Below the pieces are notes generated by a model. It was given only the letters and a program-made list of their open reading frames with translations, was not told where the DNA came from and did not search any database. From positions 117,241 through 181,240 of the forward strand of contig JABFQX010000024.1 in assembly GCA_013141505.1 (NCBI GenBank): 64,000 nucleotides of DNA. The letters are read 5' to 3'. This document shows positions 17,973 to 24,528 of the stretch, piece after piece. The number at the start of each line of letters is the position of its first letter. The first letter of the stretch is position 1. Position numbers and translations under genes: made by a program. Source of the stretch: Methyloglobulus sp. Its GTDB lineage: Bacteria > Pseudomonadota > Gammaproteobacteria > Methylococcales > Methylomonadaceae.

Positions 17973-18359
17973 GTACTGAGCTTTTCACGGCATTCGGAGA
18001 AAAAGATGGTTGCAAAAAGCAGAAAAATGATAGAAGGCGATGTGGCTTTGTCACATGGCGAAGAACTATTTGCTCAGTTAGCATCATTTTATGCCACGCC
18101 CCAAACCGAATACCCTGTAGAAAGGGCAAAGTTATTCGGGTTTGATTGTTTGCGGATTAATGGCAAGGTGTTTGCTAAATTGCACAACGGTCATTTGGTT
18201 ATGAAACTTCCCGCTAACCGCATCGAGGCTTTGGTTGATTCCGCTCAGGTCAGTGCTTACGAACATCGGGGGCGTGTGTTGAAAGAATGGGGTGTGATTG
18301 AATCAAGCAAAGACATCATTTCACTGGCTGAGGAAGCCAGGGGTTTTGCTGGCAACTAA
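17964..18359 (+). CDS. TfoX-N/YjbR-like protein (cassette 1)
   Basis: Up to 131 residues; the most likely start is the ATG at 18006 (MVAKSRK, 117 residues), because the ATG at 17964 overlaps the recombination core site GTTAGGC. The sequence PVERAKLFGFDCLRINGKVFAKL, HLVMKLPANRIEALV and GRVLKEWGVI follows the pattern of the TfoX N-terminal/MmcQ-YjbR-like family. These are small proteins, some DNA-binding in style, with no firm biochemical role; Sxy/TfoX itself controls competence. It ends with EEARGFAGN as many family members do. It lies inside the first integron cassette, with its stop 16 bases before attC1. Confidence 0.75.
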   Translation: MLGVLSFSRHSEKKMVAKSRKMIEGDVALSHGEELFAQLASFYATPQTEYPVERAKLFGFDCLRINGKVFAKLHNGHLVMKLPANRIEALVDSAQVSAYEHRGRVLKEWGVIESSKDIISLAEEARGFAGN

Positions 18360-18375
18360 GAATTGCGTACTCAAT

Positions 18376-18498
18376 GCCTAACATTACGCTCAAGCGGGAC
18401 GCGCCTTTTCGTGGCGGTTTTGAAGTTTTGTATTTTTTCAGCTTCGGTGGCTTCGTCAATCGTCCGTGACAGGCGCGCCCCTTAGCTTTACGCTAGAC
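18376..18498 (+). repeat. integron attC site 1
   Basis: A 123-base imperfect palindrome. It begins with GCCTAAC (R'') and ends with GCTAGAC (R', a deviant of GTTRRRY). The inner arms CGGGACGCGCC and GGCGCGCCCC pair, with a long variable centre. It is nearly identical to attC2 and attC4, and its first seven bases complement the GTTAGGC that starts its own cassette. Confidence 0.88.
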
Positions 18499-18549
18499 AT
18501 CCATTAACATTCAACCCATCACTCCCCTGAAAATGACATGATGCACTAG

Positions 18550-18584
18550 TTGAATATTTGCGCTAGAATGAATACTATAAGTAT
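18550..18584 (+). promoter_or_regulatory. methyltransferase promoter with controller-protein box
   Basis: TTGAAT (18550-18555), a 17-base spacer and TACTAT (18573-18578) form a sigma-70-type promoter. The symmetric box ATACTATAAGTAT (18572-18584) covers the -10 and has the same ACT-ATA-AGT core as the operators before the controller gene. Controller protein binding here should repress the methylase. Confidence 0.65.
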
Positions 18585-18602
18585 CATTTTTCGAGAGCTA
18601 CG

Positions 18603-19571
18603 ATGGAAAAAGTTAAAAATAAAGTGTTATTGGGTGATTGCAGGAAAGTTTTAAAAGAGATAGCTGATAACACCGTATCTGCATGTATTACAGACCCACC
18701 GTATAATTATGAATTTATTGGTCACAAATGGAATGACTCTGAAATTCAGCGTAGAAAGGAGCGCGTTAAAGACAGTAAAACGTTAGTGAAAAATATCCCT
18801 TATGGTAGTGGTTTAGCTGGAGGAGTGCGAAACCAACGTTGGTATAAGAAAAATAGAGACAATATTCTTGAGTACGAAGATTGGTGTTTAGAATGGGCTA
18901 CAGAATTATTTCGAGCGTGTAAGCCTGGTGCTTCCGTTTTGGTCTTTAATAGCACTAGAACCATTGCACATGTTCAAGTAGCTTTAGAAAAAGCTGGATT
19001 TTATGCACGAGACATAATTGTATATCGGCGTTCAAGTGGAATACCTAAGGGTATCAACATGGAAAAAAATCTTGAGCAAAAAGGTTATGTGAATCCTGAA
19101 AATTGGGAGGGCTGGCATAGTTGTTTAAGAAGTGAATGGGAGGCTATTTGCGTTGTACAAAAACCACTTGTAAATAACTACACTCAAACTCTCCTTGAGT
19201 ATGGAACAGGACTCTTTTACGCAAAACAAGAAGACGGTGGATTCCAATCAAATATATTGGAAAACATTAAGCGCGATAAAACCGCTAATTACAATGTCCA
19301 TTGTACGGTTAAGCCTTTAGAACTTATGAAAAAGTTAGTTGATATTTTCGTTCCAAGAGTAGAAGGAACTATTGTTATTGACCCCTTTGCAGGATCAGGC
19401 ACCACTTTAGTCGCAGCAAAACAAGCAGGGATTGATTACATCGGCATAGAAATAGAACCTTCTTATATAGAGATAATAGAAAAGAGACTTCAATTAATTA
19501 GCGAACCACAAGAAATGCCATCGCTTTTCTCATCAGATAATCCTCCATATCAAATCCAGATATTTCCTTAA
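18603..19571 (+). CDS. type II DNA methyltransferase, beta class (cassette 2)
   Basis: A 322-residue amino-methyltransferase (N4-cytosine or N6-adenine) protecting host DNA. The catalytic motif IV is TDPPYNYEF near residue 36, and the SAM-binding motif I DPFAGSGTTLVAAKQAG is near residue 260. With catalytic motif before SAM motif, this is the beta order. The ending YIGIEIEPSYIEIIEKRL is typical. The gene faces the endonuclease gene and overlaps its 3' end by 74 bases. Its promoter carries a controller-type operator, so the methylase is probably self-limited by the C protein. Recognition sequence cannot be read by eye. Confidence 0.93.
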   Translation: MEKVKNKVLLGDCRKVLKEIADNTVSACITDPPYNYEFIGHKWNDSEIQRRKERVKDSKTLVKNIPYGSGLAGGVRNQRWYKKNRDNILEYEDWCLEWATELFRACKPGASVLVFNSTRTIAHVQVALEKAGFYARDIIVYRRSSGIPKGINMEKNLEQKGYVNPENWEGWHSCLRSEWEAICVVQKPLVNNYTQTLLEYGTGLFYAKQEDGGFQSNILENIKRDKTANYNVHCTVKPLELMKKLVDIFVPRVEGTIVIDPFAGSGTTLVAAKQAGIDYIGIEIEPSYIEIIEKRLQLISEPQEMPSLFSSDNPPYQIQIFP

Positions 19572-20046
19572 TAAAATCAAATGATTGCTTTCCTGTGTAT
19601 ATATTCCAAGTTCCACTCTGGCAGGCTGTCATTGCGGCAGGCAAGTTATCTTCACGAAGAAATAAAAAAACAGGCTCATATCCTCGTTCCCTTAATAACG
19701 GACCATATAATTTAAACTTTTTTAGAGTTCCAGAATCGCCAGACCCGAGTCGATATTTAGTATCAATAGCGTAGTTTTGAACAATAAGATCACATGGTTC
19801 ATCACCGCCTATACGTAAGGCTGGTTGGAATGTTGGCAGTATTTTACAGGCTTCAATGACCAACGATTCCCAGCATTTACCTAATTCTCGCCCCCAATAC
19901 TGGCGATTTTCACGTTTAAGTGCCGGGGAAATTCCAAAAGCCTTCATTAGCAGATCATGGTCATCATTCTCTTCTGAATAAACTTTTTCGATAAACGATG
20001 TTTTATACCGCTCAAGTATTGCGTCTAAATTCTGTTCAATTGACAT
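19498..20046 (-). CDS. type II restriction endonuclease (ApaLI-like, tentative)
   Basis: A 182-residue protein with a PD-(D/E)xK-type centre: the acidic residue in GGDEPCDLIVQNY and IDTKYRLGSGDSG (Asp-Thr-Lys). The segments GSGDSGTLKKFKLYGPLLR and YEPVFLFLREDNLPAAM recall the ApaLI-like endonuclease family, from memory only. The N-terminus is mostly helical. It is translated from the same transcript as the controller gene, with which it overlaps by 11 bases, and it converges on the methylase gene. That layout is standard for C-regulated systems, where the nuclease is made after a delay. Confidence 0.8.
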   Translation of the reverse strand: MSIEQNLDAILERYKTSFIEKVYSEENDDHDLLMKAFGISPALKRENRQYWGRELGKCWESLVIEACKILPTFQPALRIGGDEPCDLIVQNYAIDTKYRLGSGDSGTLKKFKLYGPLLRERGYEPVFLFLREDNLPAAMTACQSGTWNIYTGKQSFDFIKEISGFDMEDYLMRKAMAFLVVR

Positions 20047-20257
20047 TAGATTTTTCCAAAAAGAATGATGCGAGCGGCTGCTCTAATGCGGTTGCAATTT
20101 TTTCAGCATTTATAAGGGTTATATTGCGTTCACCACGCTCCACAGAACCAATGTATGTTCTGTGTAAGCTGCAAAGATCGGCAAGTTCCTCTTGGGAGAA
20201 TCCCTTTAAGTTCCGAAAATGCCTAACTTTTTGACCGAAAGATTGTGTTATTGTCAT
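20036..20257 (-). CDS. restriction-modification controller protein (C protein, HTH)
   Basis: A 73-residue XRE-type helix-turn-helix protein starting at the ATG at 20257 (MTITQSFGQKV); the frame extends upstream but that part overlaps its operator. Features: FGQKVRHFRNLKGFSQEELA, the recognition helix region LHRTYIGSVERGERN, and LINAEKIATALEQPLASFF. This is the full C.PvuII/C.AhdI-type pattern and length. The C protein dimer activates its own gene and the endonuclease at low level, then represses at high level and shuts the methylase. Its transcript probably starts only a few bases before the ATG. It overlaps the endonuclease start. Confidence 0.92.
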   Translation of the reverse strand: MTITQSFGQKVRHFRNLKGFSQEELADLCSLHRTYIGSVERGERNITLINAEKIATALEQPLASFFLEKSNVN

Positions 20258-20267
20258 AATGGTAGAT

Positions 20268-20307
20268 AATCTAGTAATGCACTCTATAAGTCGACAGACT
20301 ATAAGTA
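20268..20307 (-). promoter_or_regulatory. paired C-boxes and promoter of controller/endonuclease operon
   Basis: Reading the minus strand: the distal box TACTTATAGTC (20307-20297), TGTCGA as -35 (20296-20291) between the boxes, the proximal box GACTTATAGAGT (20292-20281), then TAGATT as -10 (20273-20268) after a 17-base spacer. The -10 lies 10 bases before the controller ATG, so the mRNA is nearly leaderless. The layout matches C.PvuII-type operators. Confidence 0.82.
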
Positions 20308-20352
20308 GCAAAAATACGAAGTAAAATAAATGTGGGTATAATGAAATTCAAT

Positions 20353-20476
20353 GTCTAACATTACGCTCAAGCGGGACGTGCCTTTTCGTGGCGGTTTTGA
20401 AAGTTTGTTGTTTTTTCGGCTTCGGTGGCTTCGCCAGTCTTCCGTGAAAGGCGCGCCCCTTAGCTTTACGTTAGGT
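20353..20476 (+). repeat. integron attC site 2
   Basis: A 124-base palindromic site beginning GTCTAAC and ending GTTAGGT. Its start is the complement of the TAGAC that opens the restriction-modification cassette after attC1. It is nearly the same as attC1 and attC4 along its whole length, and it closes the cassette. Confidence 0.9.
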
Positions 20477-20491
20477 ATTCAAGGAGAGCCA

Positions 20492-21214
20492 GTGCAGGAA
20501 ATTGAATTTGAGAATCGAGCGGTTGCCTTCATAGATGTCCTTGGCTTTAAGTCCGTAGTCGATGTCGCAACTCAGGATAGAAGTAAACTAGACGAGTTGA
20601 AAAATTTAATAGGTTTATTGGAAACAGCCGTTCCAAACCTTGATGGAACGGTTGATCCAAGTGTACCCCGGGCTTTAATACCAAAGCATATTTACATATC
20701 AGACAGCATTATTCTTAGCGCTCCGCTTGAGTCAGATGAAATGCCAAACTACCGCGGCCTCTCTATCTTGGTCATGCGAGTTATTCAGATCAGTCATGTT
20801 CTTTTGTCCAAGGGGTATCTAATCCGTGGCGGTATATCGGTCGGCCACGTTTGGCATACAGATTCAAACATCGTTGGCACTGCGTACCAAGAAGCATATC
20901 AAATAGAAACAAAAACTCTTGTTCCACGAGTCGAGCTATCTCAGGGTGCTAAGGAACTTTGGAATCATACTGAGGGCACTGCTAGTACGATGTGTCTGAA
21001 TTACAAAAGCCACTTTATGGTCAATGTGCTGCATGATTACTATATACAAGACACCTCGCACGGAGCAGCAGAGCGGGCGTTCGAGTGCTACTCTCGCGTG
21101 ATTCAGGAAAATCTGCAAGCTGATCATCCAGAATGCGTACAGTACAAGTGGTGGTGGTTCAAACAGTATCTGGAAAGTGAGGTGGCCAGAAATGCGTTCA
21201 TCATTCATACCTAA
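20492..21214 (+). CDS. nucleotidyl-cyclase-fold-like hypothetical protein (cassette 3)
   Basis: 240 residues from the GTG at 20492, which follows GGAGAG by six bases; the ATG 47 codons earlier lies within attC2 and is rejected. The segment RAVAFIDVLGFKSVVD near the N-terminus (a metal-type Asp after a hydrophobic strand) and LIRGGISVGHVWHTDSN, then GTAYQEAYQIETKTLVPRVE, resemble the beta-alpha-beta layout of class III cyclase-like domains seen in many uncharacterised accessory-region proteins. A second metal-ligand Asp is not obvious, so catalysis is unproven. The TAA stop falls within the first bases of attC3, as is usual for cassette genes. Confidence 0.7.
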   Translation: MQEIEFENRAVAFIDVLGFKSVVDVATQDRSKLDELKNLIGLLETAVPNLDGTVDPSVPRALIPKHIYISDSIILSAPLESDEMPNYRGLSILVMRVIQISHVLLSKGYLIRGGISVGHVWHTDSNIVGTAYQEAYQIETKTLVPRVELSQGAKELWNHTEGTASTMCLNYKSHFMVNVLHDYYIQDTSHGAAERAFECYSRVIQENLQADHPECVQYKWWWFKQYLESEVARNAFIIHT

Positions 21215-21298
21215 CATTGCGCTCAACCGGAGCGCGGTTATACTGCGGTTTTATTTTTTCAGCTTTCCGTGCCGCGCCCGGTTAGCATTACGTTAGGG
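21209..21298 (+). repeat. integron attC site 3 (short, divergent)
   Basis: A 90-base site beginning ACCTAAC and ending GTTAGGG. Its start complements the GTTAGGT opening its own cassette. Inner arms (CAACCGGAGCGCGG and CCGCGCCCGGTTAG) differ from the other three sites, pointing to a cassette from another array. Confidence 0.87.
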
Positions 21299-21322
21299 CT
21301 CGCGAAAGAGCGGAGAAGATAC

Positions 21323-21727
21323 GTGACCACAAAGAAAACAACTTCAGGAAAAGAGGCGGTGGACGTGGAGTCCTTTATGTGTGAACTCGACCATCCGTGC
21401 AAGGATGGTATCAACAGGCTGCGCTCGGCGATTAAGAGCCTGGATTCTCGCATCCAAGAAGAAGTGAAATGGAACAGTCCGAGCTACAAACTCGAAGACC
21501 ATTTCGCTACGTTCAAACTCTATCCGCCGAAGCAAATCCAGCTCGTACTTCACCGTGGAGCAAAGCCAAAGGTCCTAGATAAACAACTTGGACTTCCAGA
21601 CCCGCACGGTTTATTAAAATGGGTAGCACCTGATAGGTGCGTTCTATCACTGAGGTCATCGGAACAAGCTATTGAATTGGAATCCGAAGTTCAAGAGCTT
21701 GTGCGATTATGGGTAGCGCAGCTATGA
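21323..21727 (+). CDS. DUF1801-family protein (cassette 4)
   Basis: 134 residues from the GTG at 21323, four bases after GGAGAAGAT. The body matches the DUF1801 (YdhG-like) pattern: RLRSAIKSLDSRIQEEVKWN, SPSYKLEDHFATFKLYPPK, QLVLHRGAKPK and DRCVLSLRSSEQAIELESE. These are small alpha/beta proteins of unproven role that are common in soil and aquatic bacteria and are met often as integron cassettes. It is alone in its cassette, bounded by attC3 and attC4, whose flanking bases are complementary. Confidence 0.82.
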   Translation: MTTKKTTSGKEAVDVESFMCELDHPCKDGINRLRSAIKSLDSRIQEEVKWNSPSYKLEDHFATFKLYPPKQIQLVLHRGAKPKVLDKQLGLPDPHGLLKWVAPDRCVLSLRSSEQAIELESEVQELVRLWVAQL

Positions 21728-21740
21728 ATGGCAGCAAAAG

Positions 21741-21863
21741 CCCTAACATTACGCTCAAGCGGGACGCGCCTTTTCGTGGCGGTTTTGAAAGTTTGTATTT
21801 TTCCAGCTTCGGTGGCTTCGCTTATCGTCCGTGAAAGGCACGCCCCTTAGCTTTACGTTGTGC
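21741..21863 (+). repeat. integron attC site 4
   Basis: A 123-base site beginning CCCTAAC (GCCCTAAC including the preceding G) and ending GTTGTGC. Its start complements the GTTAGGGC that opens the DUF1801 cassette. The body is nearly the same as attC1 and attC2. Confidence 0.89.
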
Positions 21864-21876
21864 ACCAAAAAACAAA

Positions 21877-22683
21877 ATGATGAACTCTGGTATCGACATA
21901 GAAGAAATAGAAAAAGGAAATGGTCAAGTTGCACAGAAACATGACTATGTACTTGTTGAATGTCTTTTTTTCTTAAATCGTGGAGATAAAGTAGAAATCT
22001 TTCCCAATTACAATCAATTTGTTATCTACCTTAAATCAAGAAACTTTATTCCCGGATTGCTCCATGGAATAATTGGTATGCATGAAGGAGGTGAAAGAAA
22101 TCTCAAAATTAGCCCTCATCTTGCGTTTGGTGAAAAGGGAGTCCCTGATAAAATTCCACCAAATGCTCTGTTAATTTGTAAAGTAAAGCTACTAAAAATT
22201 GTTGATGAAACTTTCTCATTGCCAAGTCCGTTTGAAAGAAGTCGTCAAATTGTTATTTCTCACAGAGGAGAAGCATCAAGCCAAAAACCAAGATGGACGT
22301 TTGGAATTATAAATGAAGGAGAATATGGGTTAACAGTAAATCACCCGATTCCTGAAATGACTTGGCGACACACTAGAACAAAAAGGACTGAAGGTTTTTT
22401 AACGCAATATCTAATGGATAAAGTTTTTTCAGAAATTAGAAATTTTCCAAACCAATATCCAAATGACATAGTTGACTATGAAAATGTCTGGGCAGACATG
22501 AGTGAAAAAGCAGGTAATACTCCTAGAGAAAGGCATACAAATATTCTCTGCCTTCACGTTTCATTACATGAAAAAGAAAAGCCCGTATCATCATATTATG
22601 TTGCTGAAAATAATGAGGCGTTTGCCAATTTGACTCTTTGTAAGCTAATTGCAGAATTAATATCAAAAGATGAAATGAAATAA
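21877..22683 (+). CDS. FKBP-type peptidyl-prolyl isomerase-like protein (cassette 5)
   Basis: 268 residues. Residues 1-110 follow the FKBP fold: IEEIEKGNGQVAQKHDYVLVE, then NFIPGLLHGIIGMHEGGERNL, SPHLAFGEKGVPDKIPPNALL and CKVKLLKI. These correspond to the FKBP segments around the flap and the aromatic pocket. The C-terminal 155 residues are not recognised and carry WRHTRTKRTEGFL and a low-GC composition unlike the neighbouring chromosomal genes, consistent with recent transfer. An FKBP with a large unknown tail could be a chaperone-like protein or a binding module. Start ATG lies 13 bases after attC4. Confidence 0.72.
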   Translation: MMNSGIDIEEIEKGNGQVAQKHDYVLVECLFFLNRGDKVEIFPNYNQFVIYLKSRNFIPGLLHGIIGMHEGGERNLKISPHLAFGEKGVPDKIPPNALLICKVKLLKIVDETFSLPSPFERSRQIVISHRGEASSQKPRWTFGIINEGEYGLTVNHPIPEMTWRHTRTKRTEGFLTQYLMDKVFSEIRNFPNQYPNDIVDYENVWADMSEKAGNTPRERHTNILCLHVSLHEKEKPVSSYYVAENNEAFANLTLCKLIAELISKDEMK

Positions 22684-22688
22684 AAATT

Positions 22689-22708
22689 GCACAACCAAAC
22701 GTTTCAAG
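22689..22708 (+). repeat. truncated attC at the right end of the array
   Basis: GCACAAC, the exact complement of the GTTGTGC that opens this cassette, is followed by CAAACGTTTCAAG, which parallels the ATTACGCTCAAG of the other sites. The 3' half of the attC is missing; unrelated REP-like sequence follows. This marks the array end and a deletion. Confidence 0.62.
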
Positions 22709-22747
22709 GCCATAAGATGGGCTTATAGGATGCTGCTGAGGAATGAG

Positions 22748-22883
22748 GCGCATCATCGCGATTGATGCGCTTCACTGTGTTCAACCCGGTAAGGCGCAAT
22801 TCATAGGGTGCAATAGGCGCTAGCCGTATTGCACCGCATGTTTGACTTCTGTCATCCGGCGCAATACGCTACGCCATTGCGCC
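22748..22883. repeat. cluster of three short inverted repeats (REP-like)
   Basis: Three successive hairpins: GCGCATCA with TGATGCGC (22748-22770), GGTGCAATA with TATTGCACC (22807-22835), and GGCGCAAT with ATTGCGCC (22858-22883). They look like extragenic palindromes at the junction of the cassette array with the chromosome. Confidence 0.65.
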
Positions 22884-22977
22884 CTATTACACTGGGGCAT
22901 GGGCCGTCATACGAAGTGCGTAGGTTGGGGAAAGCTACGAACCCCAACATTAATCTAAAATACATGAGGCTAAATTT

Positions 22978-24162
22978 ATGTCCGATATGATTCTGCTTGG
23001 TACCCGTAAGGGAACGGTAATATTTGATCGCACAAATTCCACTTGGCAGCCCCGAGCCATCGAGCATGCGGGCATACCTGTGTGTTATGCGGCGCGTGAT
23101 CCGCGTGACGGTACATTATGGGCTTCCCTGGACCATGGCCATTGGGGGCCGAAGTTGTCACGTTCGCGTGATGGAGGGGCGACTTGGCAGGATGTGCTTT
23201 CATTAAAATACCCGGAAGGCGCGCGTTTCATCGTTAAAGTGCTGCCGACACCGGATTTCGATCCTCTAGCACCTGCCGGACAACCGGAATACGCGCATGC
23301 AACCGTATACAAGATTTGGACTATTGTATTTGGCACGGAAGAACAACCCGGCAGGCTATATGCCGGTACGATTCCCGGTGGCTTGTTCGTCAGCGATGAT
23401 GGTGGCGATAGCTGGGAGCTGAATCGACCGTTGTGGAATCATGAAAGCCGGGGCGGCGACCTGTTTGCCGGTGATGCGACCAGTGAGAACCGCTGGTTTG
23501 GTACGCCGGCCAGCATTGATTACGGCGTGTTCGAGCCGGGTATCCATTCCATCGTTATCGACCCGCGCAATCCGGATCACCTCTATGTCGCTGTATCCTC
23601 GGCAGGCGTAATTGAATCTACTGATGGCGGTCGAACCTGGGTGGGACGCAACCGCGGCATGTTGAATGATTACATGCCGAACCCAGAAGCGGAGTGGGGA
23701 CACGATCCCCATTTTGTGGTCGAATGTGCCGCGCAGCCGGATCATCTCTGGCAGCAGAACCATTGCGGGGTGTTTTATAGCGATGATGGTGCAGCGAATT
23801 GGCGAAAGGTCAGCCTACCTGAAGCCGGTGTACATTTCGGTTTCCCTATTGCGGTTGACGCGCAGGACGGGCGAACCGCATGGGTCGTACCCGCGCAGGC
23901 GGATATGGCGCGCATGGCCATCAACGGTGGACTTTGCGTTGCCCGAACGACCGATGGCGGGCAATCCTGGCAATCATTTCGTAACGGCTTACCACAAGCC
24001 CATGCTTACGACATTGTGCTGCGGCATGGTCTTGATGTGGCGGGTGATTGCCTGTGTTTTGGCAGTACGTCTGGCAATGTCTACCTATCAGAAGATCGTG
24101 GTGAAACCTGGCAATGCCTGGGCAATAATTTCCCGCCGGTTTATTCAGTTCGATTTGGCTAA
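22978..24162 (+). CDS. BNR/Asp-box beta-propeller protein (sialidase/VPS10-like)
   Basis: 394 residues without a signal peptide, built of repeated Asp-box motifs: SRDGGATWQDV, SDDGGDSWEL, STDGGRTWVG, YSDDGAANWRKV, TTDGGQSWQSF and SEDRGETWQCL, about six blades of a beta-propeller. Proteins of this type are annotated exo-alpha-sialidase or WD40/YVTN-like, but the sialidase catalytic Arg triad and Tyr/Glu cannot be pointed out here, so an enzymatic role is not claimed. A MoaD/ThiS-like gene begins 5 bases after its stop, a pairing that I recall as recurrent. Probably cytoplasmic. Confidence 0.85.
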   Translation: MSDMILLGTRKGTVIFDRTNSTWQPRAIEHAGIPVCYAARDPRDGTLWASLDHGHWGPKLSRSRDGGATWQDVLSLKYPEGARFIVKVLPTPDFDPLAPAGQPEYAHATVYKIWTIVFGTEEQPGRLYAGTIPGGLFVSDDGGDSWELNRPLWNHESRGGDLFAGDATSENRWFGTPASIDYGVFEPGIHSIVIDPRNPDHLYVAVSSAGVIESTDGGRTWVGRNRGMLNDYMPNPEAEWGHDPHFVVECAAQPDHLWQQNHCGVFYSDDGAANWRKVSLPEAGVHFGFPIAVDAQDGRTAWVVPAQADMARMAINGGLCVARTTDGGQSWQSFRNGLPQAHAYDIVLRHGLDVAGDCLCFGSTSGNVYLSEDRGETWQCLGNNFPPVYSVRFG

Positions 24163-24167
24163 ATACC

Positions 24168-24446
24168 ATGCCTTCGGTAGAAATGACCCGCCATCTTTAC
24201 CAGTTCTTTCCGGCACTGGAAAACCGAACAATTAGGGTGCCAGCGGGTTCGGTCGCGGAGATCTTACGGACGATCAACGAGATTGCCCCCGGATTCACCG
24301 ATTACGTGCTGGACGAACGCGGCGCACTGCGTCGGCATGTCAATGTCTGTATCAACGACACCATCGTGATCGACCGAAAAACACTTTCAGATCACGTCCC
24401 TGATGAAGGGGTCGTTTACATTTTTCAGGCACTGAGTGGCGGATAG
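24168..24446 (+). CDS. MoaD/ThiS family (ubiquitin-like) protein
   Basis: 92 residues, or 87 from the second Met at 24183. It has a beta-grasp pattern with LYQFFPALENRTIRVPAGSVAEIL, HVNVCINDTIVID and the diagnostic C-terminal Gly-Gly in YIFQALSGG, the residue that becomes a thiocarboxylate in MoaD and ThiS. No moaE, thiG or moeB gene lies nearby, so it is a stand-alone member paired with the beta-propeller gene rather than the canonical cofactor carrier. It may be a protein tag or a sulphur carrier; unknown. Confidence 0.87.
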   Translation: MPSVEMTRHLYQFFPALENRTIRVPAGSVAEILRTINEIAPGFTDYVLDERGALRRHVNVCINDTIVIDRKTLSDHVPDEGVVYIFQALSGG

Positions 24447-24528
24447 GTGCGTAGGTACGATTAGCAGGGTAGCCCATATTTCGTTGCACTTCATACTGGC
24501 TACAAAGCGTAGTATCTAAAGCGATATT

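Noticed and set aside
20351..20491. ATG start within attC2 for the cassette-3 gene
   Set aside because: The first 47 codons merely translate the attC palindrome; a GTG with a good ribosome-binding site follows at 20492.
22978..24162. Sialidase activity for the beta-propeller protein
   Set aside because: Asp-box blades are visible but the catalytic Arg triad and Tyr/Glu of sialidases could not be identified.
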